Source: Wyeomyia smithii (taxonomy: Eukaryota; Arthropoda; Insecta; Diptera; Culicidae). Taken from it: DNA of 64,000 bases. The stretch's first letter is position 1, and each line of letters opens with the position of its first letter. Of the stretch, positions 25,901 to 37,900 are shown piece by piece. The DNA lies in assembly GCF_029784165.1 (NCBI RefSeq), contig NC_073695.1:92759902-92823901 (forward strand), written 5' to 3'. The notes beneath the pieces were generated by a model. It saw only the letters and a program-made list of their open reading frames with translations, was not told the DNA's origin and searched no databases. The translations under genes and the position numbers were made by a program.

Positions 25901-28900
25901 AATAGTTAAGAAAGTAGTCCCCTCCCGAAGCAGCCAACTGTGACATAACAAAAGCCATAAATAGCAAAAATACTATTGTGTAACCTCCACTCGCTTTGCA
26001 ATACGCTTTATACACAGCAAATCCAATAGAACCCTCCTTGCGTTTTTCTTCGTTCACCTGAATATCTGTAGTATCTCCGTCAACTGTAGTGGAATCCGTA
26101 CTGGACTCGCTGCTTTGTCTCCGGTATAAACTACCGGAACGTTTAAAGGCTTCAGAATCTGTACCATCATCGTCTTCCTTACCACTTGGTGCGGATAAAA
26201 GTTGCGCAAAGTCTAAACCAGTCTCCCGTAAATTATCGTATGTTCCAACTGCTTCAACTCTGCCATGTTTGAGAATTACAATTTGATCGGCACTTTGCAA
26301 ATACTGTAACTGATGAGTAACTAATATTACAATCTTTCCCTTGAGATAATCACGCATACAATGGTCAAACAGGTGGCGTCCAACATGAGCATCTACGGCA
26401 CTAAGCGGATCGTCTAGAAGATACACAGAGGCCTGTCGGTAGACTGCTCGTGCTAAACTGATACGAGCTTTTTGTCCTCCTGATAACGAAACGCCACGTT
26501 CCCCGACTATGGTTTTATCGCCGTTCGCAAACAGCTGGAAATCTCGTTCCAAAGCACACGTTTTTACTACTCGTTTGTATCGCTCTTTGTCCATGGGTAA
26601 TCCAAAAAGGATGTTTTGTCTAACCGAGGCCGAAAATAGCCATGGTTCTTGCGAAGCATATGATACTTCTCCGTTCATCTTTATACTACCTCCCTCTAAA
26701 GGCAACTCTCCAAGTATCGCGTGGATTAAGCTTGACTTTCCGGCACCCACCGGGCCAATAACTGCTACTAGTGTTCCGGGCTGAACATGCAAATTAACTC
26801 CTTCCAATGTATACTCTGTTGCTTTAGGATCCCACCGGGCCGTAGCCAAATCAACAATCACACCAGCTTCAGAGAGATGCCTTTCCGCATTGGGTTGTTC
26901 ATTCAAACCATCGGATTCCGAATGTCGCATCATTCGATCCGCATCCAATGCAACCGGTTTCTTTACGCCGTTGTTCAAATCTTCGCTACTACTGTCGAAT
27001 AAATCATCGTCTTTGTCCTTTTCTGGTTCGGTCATTGAAACGCCCAGTGCAGCTTCAACTTCTTCATAGGACATAAACTTCTGAATACGACGCACAGAAA
27101 CGATCGCTTCAGCAAACTGAGCGATACCTTGTGGAAAGAAAATAGTCATTGTGGCGCGTAAGATGTTGTAGTATGCCGTTACGACGAAGGCTTTTTCTGC
27201 CGTCACAAAGTTACCCAACAAAGCATATGCGATCAAGCTGATAAAAATCGACACTCGGGTGGTGAACATGATGAAGGACAGCAGAATACCCCGAATGTAC
27301 GAGACATATCGGATGACTTTGATTTCTTTTCTGGAAGAAACAATAGATAACAAAAGATGATAAAGATAAGCTATTGGAGATGATAGTGCAGTTCCTGTAA
27401 AGTGCTAGAACATGTTTTCAATTAGTTTTTTACTATATGAATTGATAACCATAATGTTGAACTTTTAGATAGAACTGTGATTAGGTATTTCTAATGCGAA
27501 CTTTAGTATTTTTTAGAAAAGATGTGCCCATGCATTTTTCAATTCAATAAACTTGTGGCATTTTTCGTTTCAGATATAAATTTTTCGGTAACCATCAGCG
27601 CAACTGCACTAAAAATTTACAAAAAAAAAATCGTTAAATCGAACATACATACACACACATACGAGCATGCACACACATAACCAAACGTACATGCACCCAC
27701 TTATGAATAAACGCGTACACACGTACGAACATACGTATACGATGATTTATGATTTTTCCATATTTTTAACCTTGAATTGCTTTCGATAAAAATGCTAACG
27801 TTGATTACCCACGTAACATTTCAGGTTGTGTATAACAAGTACAAAATGAGTTTCGAGAGAGTCTCCAAGAGTATCATGAATCATAAATTGCTACCTGGGT
27901 TCCTTTGATTGCACTAGGAAGGTAATTTATACATGATAAATGATGACTTGAAAACTTTATCATGTTTGATTTTAAACCGTTTTTATAGCGTTATTTTCTC
28001 AAAATTGAAACTTTTGGAGAGGGTGCAGGTTGTGTAGTATTACGTGATTTTAGAAGAAAAGACTCATATTGAATTTTACTTATTGTTTGTTTGTAGATTT
28101 TTAGTTTTACGTAATTAATGCACGACGTCTTATTTGTTAAGTGATGCATTTTGCGAGCTCCATTTGTGAGAATCAGGATATCCTGCTGACGTTTAGGAAC
28201 AATCCGTTTCGGAAGGATTTTCTTTGTAGTTTTTGCCAGTTTGCGTACCTTTTTATATTTAAGTAACATGCCCTCCTATGCGAAATTTGATCTGTAAATT
28301 GCACCAACTCTATCCTTCGAAATATTTTTGAATGAGTTGCGGTAAAGATCATATGTAAGAACCTTTAAACCACCCATGGAGTTCGGTATAATTTTAACGC
28401 GTTCAGTTGCAGTTCGGTTATAAAATAAGAAACTTCAGCCAAACGAATCAACGAAATTTGAGAAATTCGGCGAAAAGCTCATGCTTTCTTACGTCCCTCA
28501 TATGACATCTCTGCATGCTATAGCTTCACTACCGCATCTCGCGTATATTTTTTACATTTTACATGATAAGTGTCTATAAATAACTCGAACAATAAATGGT
28601 AATTTGCTGTCAGATATTGCGTACGATGTATACATTGTTCAGGTCGAACACATTCGCGGTTTTATAGTAAATATTGGGTTTGTTTGGTTTAGTATACGTA
28701 GATAAGCCTAAGTGAGCAAATATTTTTCTTTGAAAAGATTCAGTTGAAGTACAATCACCTTGCTTGTTCTGTGAAATAGGGATGCCTCAATGGCTGAATA
28801 ATTCCAACCTAATAGTATATCTATTAGGGTGGGGAATCGTTATATGGAAAAAACGAAACTTGATAGCAGGAAGCCAGTACCAAGCTTTTTTTGTTCTATT

Positions 28901-31900
28901 TGGGGCCCCAAACAATCCTAAATTTATCGGTAGTCGATTGGTTTAGTCTCCGCTTGGCGCATTGCATTTCAAATTTATATGGAGATTTGTATGGAAAACC
29001 AACGTTTTTGCATTTTCCTTTCTAAAGAGCTCAAAGTGGCTCAAACCATAGGTTTAATGACTTCAAATGGTAGTTTTTTTTATGCCTAACAACTTGGCCG
29101 AAGACATCAAAGAGCTAGGGTGTCCCAAAAAATACTGGAGCTGTTTAAAGTTGAGTATGTCGAAATTTATGTTGCAAATCATTTTTTCTGACAACACTGC
29201 CAGTGTACCGGCGTTAGTCAGATTTCCATCAGAAGTAACCTCTGAAACACGTTGTAGATTCTACCTACGCCTAGAATATTGACCTGAATTTGTTTGTTTG
29301 ATCCAGCTGAGTGTATAAACTCGTTACGACAGGTTGTTTCTGATGGGAATCCTACTGGCGCCGGTACATTGGTAATGTTGGCAGAAAACAAGATTTTCTG
29401 CATTTAAATCGACATACTCAACTTTGAACAGTTATAGCTCTTTTTAGGGACATCCTAGCTCTTCAGTGCCTTTCGCAAAGTTGTTGGGCATCTAAAATAC
29501 TATACTTTTACGTAATGTAGTTCATTGTTAGATCATTATTGAGCTCTCTAGAAAGGTAAATGCAAAAAAGTAGGTTTTCCCAAATTTTCATACAAATTTG
29601 AAATGCAATGGGCCAAGCGGTGACAAACCCAATCGACTTCCGGTAAGTTCAGGGTTGTTTGGGGCCCCAAAAGGAACCAAAAAAATTGGTTCTGGAAAAT
29701 CGATCATTTTTCCCAACCCTAATATTTACAGAATAAAAATTGGTTTTATAGTTTTTTATGCATGATTTGACAACTGAATTCGACCCTCTTGAAGTTGAAT
29801 GGAGCTGGATGGCATGTCGTTTTCGTTTTCAAAGTTCAAAAAAAAAATGTCTAAATTCTAACAATTTTTCTAAATAAACAACATCTTAAAAGAAAAGATC
29901 ACATTTTATGCTAGGTAGTTGTAGTTCTGATGAGGAGTCACACTTTGTTATCTATAACTATGGAATTATAAAAGCTAAAATGAAATTGCCAGGGATGTTA
30001 CAACAGATTTTAAACAGTTATTATTGTTTAACCACATGATGAATTGCAATTATCCATATGTAAAATAATGATAAAATGTAGAACAAATTTGGTGTATGTT
30101 ATTTAAAATCATTCTTTCAATTAGTAGTAAATGCACTTAAATTTGCAATGTCGAACATACCAAATCACGTGCCATAGGGTGTTTAGTTGACACCGTTTCA
30201 AGGAATTATAATTGGTGATAATGCTGGCAGGAGGTAACCAGGCTCTGAGCAGTAAGCGTAAATAGGAAGGGTGAAAAAGCATAGATACAAGCACAGATAA
30301 AAAATAAGCTTGCCGAATGCTCTTGATAGTGATATTGCTAACAATAGAAATGCTAAATACAGCAGACACAAAAGATCCTTCTTTTAGGTCGTAGTGCGTT
30401 GAATAAAAAATAACCGTCAACTGTGACGTACGGTATTTCTGTCTCGGTGAAAAATTCGACAGAACCTCATCGTTCTAACAGGTCAACATTTTCTTGCTTC
30501 CGTGAGTCAAGACAAATTAAATTGCCTGAAGAAAAACTTTAAAATAGATATGAAATACTGATTACTGAAAGTTACTGTCGAGGGTGCATTATAAGAAAAT
30601 TAGCAGTAAGGGCTGTCTGACAAAGCGTTGCAACCCATTCGAAATTTTGAAGATCTATGTATGTTTGTGTTACGTAATTCATAGACGTTTCCTAATTGAC
30701 TTTTATGAAAAATTATAAATAATTGAAAAATTATAAATAAATAAAATAATAACAAATTTCAAGAAATAATAAAATAAATGAAAATAAGATAATAAAAAAA
30801 TAAAAAATACAAAAAAAAAATTAGAAAACAAAAAAAAACGAGTTGACAAATATAGTAACACTGCTCAGAACTTGTTCTTCGTTTGATTGCAATAATATCC
30901 AAAATACTGACTTTTAGGTGGATGAGTCAAAAATAAAATTCATCATATTTATGAGAAAATCAGAAAACATTTATGTAAAATAAATAAAGCCAATATTTTT
31001 CCTTATTCCATTATATATGTATAGTGAAAAAAAATCGGAGACTATATATAAAATTTGCACAATCTGAGGTTTCCGGAAAAGGGGTTAAAGGAGTAAAAAG
31101 GTCATCGCTATTCTCGACTCGATCACCGCCATCGGCTGGTCTGGAAGATTTTCGCGGCGCGTTTTATTTCAAAATTTCGCTGTTTTAGATTATTTACATT
31201 AGTGGAATTGGTAGCATAGTGTAATAGCAGTTGCATATTATGGTTACAGTTAAAAATAAAGCCTTGTTTAGAGCTCCAAGGGAAGTGAAAATCTCATACA
31301 AAATGGAAAATGGAAACTTCGAAAATATGACTTCGCTCAGAACTGTAAACAAATTCGATCCAGAAAAATTGAAGGTTGTGAATCGCATCTTTTTTACTTG
31401 GGCTTACTTTCCACACACATGCACACACTAGTGAAAAAAAGAAGCAGATAGCGAAAACTTGACGTTCCAGCGCGTTTATATTCTGTCAGTTCCGGGCAAT
31501 TTTCACTTCGGTCGAAGTGTAAACTCGTGAATTCCGCTTCACAGAAACTGTATGCTGCAGGCCAGTGCTGAGAATATTCACTGTCATGATATTTAAAAGC
31601 AGTGGTTTTCAGTCGTCTTTTTTTTAAGGGGGGATTTGTTAGTAGCTTAAGTATTTATGATAAATATTAGTAAATAATGAGTATGTGTGTCCAATCACAA
31701 ATGGTGACTTCTCAACACTGTTAGAAATTTGTAATTTTAATTGTTAGGATTTGTTTGCTTTCGCAATTAAGACTTATCATTCGTAGGGATTTAAACCTAC
31801 TTGTCAAAAAAGGGGAAGTAAACTTACAACTAACTTATTTGCTAACTTATTGGCTATGAAGAGAGCTTATCGTAGCAATTGAGGATTGCAACGATTTTTG

Positions 31901-34900
31901 TCGAAAATTGTTAATAATTTTATTTGACATAGCTTCTAATGGTTCAACACCAGTAAGTCTATGTAATTCGAGTGTACCAAACCAAGTAGGAAGCTTCAAA
32001 ACCATTTTCAGAATTTTATTCTGAATCCTTTGGAGCGTTTTCTTCCTTGTTGAACAGCAACTTGACCAGATCGGTAGAGCATAAAGCATTGCTGGTCTAA
32101 AAATGTGTTTGTAAATCAAAAGTTTGTTCTTTAAACAAAGTTTAGAATTCCTGTTAATGAGAGGATATAAACATCTCGTATATTTGATGCACTTGGCTTG
32201 TATACTCTCAATGTGCTCTTTGAAAATAAGTTTTTTATCATAAATTAGTCCCAAGTACTTAACCTTGTCGGACCAACTTAAAATAACCCCATTCATCTTG
32301 ACAACGTGATTATTGTTTGGCTTGAGGAAAGAAGCCCTAGGCTTATGCGGAAAAATTATCATTTGAGTTTAGAAGCATTGGGAGAGATTTTCCACTTTTG
32401 CAAGTAGGAAAAAAAAATATCTAAACTTTTCTGCAATCGACTGCACATGACACGAAGACTTTTTCCTTTTACGGAAATGCTTGTGTCATCGCAGAACAAT
32501 GACTTTGTGCATCCTGGAGGCAAATCAGGAAGATCTGAAGTGAATATGTTGTACAGGACTGGACCCAAGACTGAACCTTGAGGTACACCTGCTCTGACAG
32601 GAAATCTATCAGATTTTGAATTCTGATAGACAACCTGCAGAGCTCGATCAGTAAAATAATTTTTCAAAATTTTGATTAGGAAAATTGGAAAATTAAAAGT
32701 TTGCAATTTCGCAATCAAACCTTTATGCCAAACACTGTCGAACGCTTTTTCTATGTCTAAAAGAGCAGCTCCAGTGGAATAACCTTCAGATTTGTTAGCT
32801 CGTATCATATTAGTAACTCTGAGCAATTGATGAGTTGTGGAATGCCCATGGCGAAATCCAAACTGTTCATTTGCAAAAATTGAATTTTCGTTGATGTGTG
32901 ACATCATTCTGTTAAGAATAATTCTCTCAAACAGTTTACTTATTGAAGAAAGCAAACTGATTGGTCGATAACTTGAAACTTCAGCTGGGTTCTTATCCGG
33001 TTTTAAAATTGGAGTAATTTTTGCATTTTTCCATAATTTGGGAAAATATGCAATTTTGAAGCAGCAATTGAAAATTTTCACTAAAAGTTCCATTGTGCTC
33101 TCAGGGAGATGTTTGATTAGTTTATTAAAGATTCCATCGTCACCAGGTGCTTTCATATTTTTGAAATTTTTAATAATTGATTTAATCTCATTCAAGTTAG
33201 TTTCAATTATTTCTGCAGGTTAAAAAATCTGGGAAGAAATTAAATCAAATTGACGTGTGACTTCATTTTCAATTGGACTCACAAAATTCAAATTTGAGTT
33301 ATGAGCACTCTCAAACTGCTGAGCAAGTCTTTGAGCCTTTTGTTCATTGGATACAAGAAATCGTTCACCATCTTTTAAAACTGGAATAGGCTTTGAAGGT
33401 TTCTCAGGAATCTTCGACAGCTTCCAAAAAGGTTTTGAATATGGTTTCAATTTTTCAACTTTAGTCTCAAAATCTTTATAAATAGTTTTAAAAACAGGGT
33501 CACGAGAACGTTGATATTGACGTCTGCGGACATTTTTAAAACGAATTAGGAGTTGAAGATTTTCGTCAATTATTGGAGAATCAAATTTCACTTGAGCCTT
33601 TAGAACAGAATAATTCCTGGCATCAACAATTGCACATTTTAATGCTTCCAAAGCGGAATCAATATTCACTTCGTTTTGCAAATCAAGCTCATTATTGAAA
33701 TTTCTCTCAATATGAGTTTTGTATCTTTCCCAATTTCCCTTGTTATAATTAAAAACAGAGCTCATAGGGTTTAAAACTGATTCATGTGATAAAGAAAAAG
33801 TTATTGGAAGATGGTCAGAATCAAAGTCAGCATGTGTGATCAAATCACTACATACATGGCTTTGATCTGTAAGCACCAAATCAATTGTTGAAGGGTTTCT
33901 TACAGAAGAAAAGCATGTAGGACTATTCGGAGACAAAATAGAATAGTATCCTGAAGAACAATCATTGAATAAAATTTTGCCATTGGAATTACTTTGAGAA
34001 TTATTCCATGAGCGATGTTTGGCGTTAAAATCGCCGATTATAAAAAATTTCGAACCATTTCTGGTGAGTTTTTGTAAATCACCTTTAAAATAATTTTTGT
34101 TCTCGCGTGTGCATTGAAATGGTAAATATGCTGCGGCAATATATAAGATCCCAAGTTCAGTTTGAACTTCAATTCCCAAAGTTTCAATAACTTTCGTCTC
34201 AAGATGAGGAAGAGCACGATGTTTGATTCGGCGATGAATAACAATTGCAACTCCACCGCCGGAACCCTGAATCCTATCATATCTATGAACCACGTAATTG
34301 GGATCATATTTTAATTTTATGTTAGGTTTCAAAAATGTTTCAGTAATAATTGCAATATGCACATTATTTACTGTTAAAAAATTAAAAAGCTCATTCTCAT
34401 TGGCCTTCAATGAGCGAGCGTTCCAATTTAATATTTTAATTGTTTTATTTAAAATTATTGCTAAATTTTAAATTAGAAACAATTTTAATAGTAAAATTTG
34501 TTTCTATTTGAATGGCGTCAAACATTGATTTTGCCTGCAACATGGCGTTCATAAGATCGAACATTGCCTGTTGCAAAAAAGAAAGTTTACCTGCCGTAAT
34601 AGGCCCCAGGCAGTTGACATTAGAAAAAATATTTTCGGCAGCAATATTAGCTGGAGTAATAGGTGTACAATTATTTTCTAGCGTGTTTTGCTTACCCATA
34701 TTAACGGTCATTTTCGAACTACCAACACTAGGCGGTATAATGTTCGAACTACCTGTAACCTGTGCATAAGTTAAACGGGTATGCAAAGGAGTAGGTAAAC
34801 TATGCGTCACTGGTACGCTTGGAGAATTTTGTTTACCTTGCCTTGCCTTAACAATTGCTAAACGGGCTGGGCATTGATATAAATTCGACATATGGTTGCC

Positions 34901-37900
34901 GTTACAATTCGCACAGCGAATATTTTTACTCTCTTTCACAGGACATGTGTCCTTTTTGTGAGAAGAGTCTCCACAAATGAGGCATTTTTGGTCCATGTTA
35001 CAAAACTTTGAACCATAACCGTAACGTTGGCAAACACGGCATTGGGTGATATGCTTTATACCTCCGCCAATCTTTCGATATAATTCCCATTTTACACTTA
35101 CGTTATATAAAGCATGTGCTTTTTCAAAAAATTTTAAGTTGTTAACCTCACTGCGGTTAAAATGAATTAAATAATTATTTAAGTAATTCTGTCAAAGTAA
35201 TTTTGATCTCATCAACGGTTTGATCGTTGGTGAGACCTTTCAATACGACCTTGAACGGCTTGGCGCTCTTCGTATCAGATGTAAAAAATTTATACATCTT
35301 TTCAGTTAAATACTGAATAAGACGATTCCAATCTTTCAATGTTTGGGCCAGTAAACGGCATTCGCCTCTTCGGCCAATTTGATAAGTAACTTTGACGTCG
35401 GAGAGAAACGTAGAAAGTTCTCTTTTAAAAATATTAAATTCAGAAGCAATAGTTACCACAATAGGTGGAACTTTCTTCTTTTTTACAGAAATTTCACTTC
35501 TTGCTTAGGCAGAATATCATATAAATTTTCACTGCATAAGCTAGTTTCAGAAAAAGATGCCTCTCTTTTCTTCCCCGTAGCGATGCGTGGTTTCTTTTTT
35601 CGTCCTGCCATTTCAGGTGATACGAAAAAAGTTCAAAAATAATATCAAATTGCAAGTATTGAGAAAGAAAGAAATAGGTAGTCTTGAGAAAGACTGATGT
35701 AAGTTAACTTCCAGGTAATCTTTAAAAGACACACTGACAAAACACAAACTTTGAAGCTATAGGTAGTCAAAGACCAGTCCACAAGCAACCGAAAATACGT
35801 CTGATCTGTCGGGCAGCTCAAGACGCACTGACAGTCGTCTTTATATTGACTATAATACTACCCATGCGACCGTTGGTATTCATGATACCAAACAACTGAT
35901 AACCACCGACAAGATAAATTTTAACACTCGTGTTGATGTTTTGATCGTCGAAAATGAAAATCATATCAAAATAGTGAAAATCAAAATTAACCTCATTCGA
36001 CAATTTATACTGTACTGTGCAGTGTACAACGTCTGAACAGATTTTCACTACTTGGATTGATAATTACATTACGAGGCCTTTGATATTCATTCCACTGTTA
36101 ATATCATTACGAAGCCTTTGATATTCATTCCACTGTTCTGTCATTAAATATGATAAACGATATTAACGCATCGTCGCAATGAGCATAGGTTACTGAGTTG
36201 AATCAGAAAATAAATGTGCTGATATATCTACTCGTGAATAAACATTAATATTCTAAGGCACCGCTGCAGGCTGGTGAAATACCTGTGTGTTCCACAACCG
36301 AGTTTTCACGACGGATTTCGCTAGCGAAAATTAACGCTTTTTCACTTATCAAACTTTTCACTTCGCTCGGAACTGTAAACTATGCTTAAGCCAAATGTGA
36401 TTTGGTCGTTCGGATTTCCGTTGAACAAAGTTCGGAGGATTTCTGGCATATTGAGTTGAGAAGAGTCATTTTCGTTTCATCCGCGTTTAGTGCCGTTGCA
36501 GTGGTGTGAAGAGGCGAAACAGATGTCGAATTCGTTTTCGCGATGTAGCTACACCGTTCCGGACTCCACTTTGATGCTTAAAAAAACATTTCCGGTGTAG
36601 TTGCATTGGTATATGTAATAGCTGTCAATTTGTTTTGTTTTGGTGATTATCGCCATCGTCATCTCGCAAATGTGCTGAAAAAGAATTTACCTGACCCTTT
36701 ACCATGTGGAACGAGAACCAAAACAAACCAGTTTTTACACATACGTTTGAATGTGTTGGTGTCTTTTAAACTATACCCTGCCTATTTCGAGTGTAGTCCG
36801 GGATAGAAAAAGGTAGTCAGACAGAAAAAGTGTAGTCCGGAAAGTGAAAAAAAAAACATTTACGGAGTAAAAAGTGTAGTTACACCGCGAAAACGAATTC
36901 GACATAAGCGACATCTCCGGCACGAGACGGATAAAGTGTGTTGTGACATGCGAACTGCACTTACTCGTCTCTTTGGAAAAGAGTGTAGAGTGCGATTTGA
37001 ACTGCTCTTACTCGTCTCTTTAGAAATTTATGTGCAGCCTCCCAACGGAGTGTGCTTTGTGCTTTGTTGCACCCGATCCCTGACTCTCAGATAGAAAATC
37101 TCTCTCTTCGTCTCTTACTTCTTCCAAATATTGAAGACGTACACAAGAATCTGCGAGACGCACGAAGATTTTTTGCATATCTCTGAGTAGTTAGACGATC
37201 CCTGCTCGCCGTTTGACACTGAGCGGTCTGTTCTTTGGTAGATTGTTGTTTGTTAGAGTCTATACTATTAAATATATCTATTAAATTGTGAGCCGCTTTA
37301 TATCTTTAAACACGCTAGGTAGTCAAAATTCGCAGTTTCACAATATAGTTTAAAAATTATCATTAGCGCGCGACAGTTATCTGATCGTATCTTTCGCTCG
37401 TATATTATGTTGCAAATCGGAGTAGGTAGTAGTAGGTCGTTCGGTTGATAAACAGCGTAAATAATCTGACGACTACGCAATATATACCTCCGTTTACCTT
37501 GTAATGAGTTAACTTCGCGCGCAACTTTGCTCGATTCGTCATTTACCACGGTGACCAAACCCTACCTTTCCGTTGCAGTCGTGAAGATGCAGATGTAAAC
37601 TCGGTCTCCGACGACAACGACTGTTACACTTCCTTCCTTACAACATCCTTTCTTATCCTAACGATCGTAAGGACGTGGCCGGCGCCGTTATCGATTTTGT
37701 ATAGATCGATAACGGCGCCGGCCACGTCCTTACGATCCTTAGGATACAAAGCGGTAGCAACTGAATTGTACACTGAAGATGGTAAACTAATCCCAAGTAG
37801 CCATTTACGTGGTTCCTTGTGCAACTTCACTAGCCCAGATCGATCACGGAGGAGCATCTACGAAATGTGCGGTCGTCAAACTCAAGCTCATGCTCAAGCT

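Larger units (their letters stand above)
31621..35831 (-). mobile_element. Full-length Jockey-clade (Juan-like) retrotransposon
   Basis: The element is flanked by an 11-bp target duplication CAGTCGTCTTT (31610-31620 and 35832-35842). Its 3' end, on the minus strand, finishes in an A-run (31621-31625), and its 5' end starts TCAGTGCGTCTTGAGC. ORF1 lies at 34445-35611 and ORF2 at 31847-34410, both broken. Full length plus exact TSD argue for a fairly recent insertion. It sits in the first intron of the ABC transporter, in the same transcriptional orientation. Confidence 0.9.

Noticed and set aside
30121..30420. 99-codon minus-strand frame with hydrophobic stretches
   Set aside because: Lies in an AT-rich intron, no homologue recognised and no splice or promoter context.
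36940..37300. Possible solo LTR of a copia-type element
   Set aside because: No matching partner LTR, TG...CA boundary pair, primer-binding site or target duplication could be shown.
37298..37857. Two minus-strand frames of 77-86 codons beside the hairpin
   Set aside because: No recognised domain; one of them runs straight through the perfect palindrome, so it is probably fortuitous.
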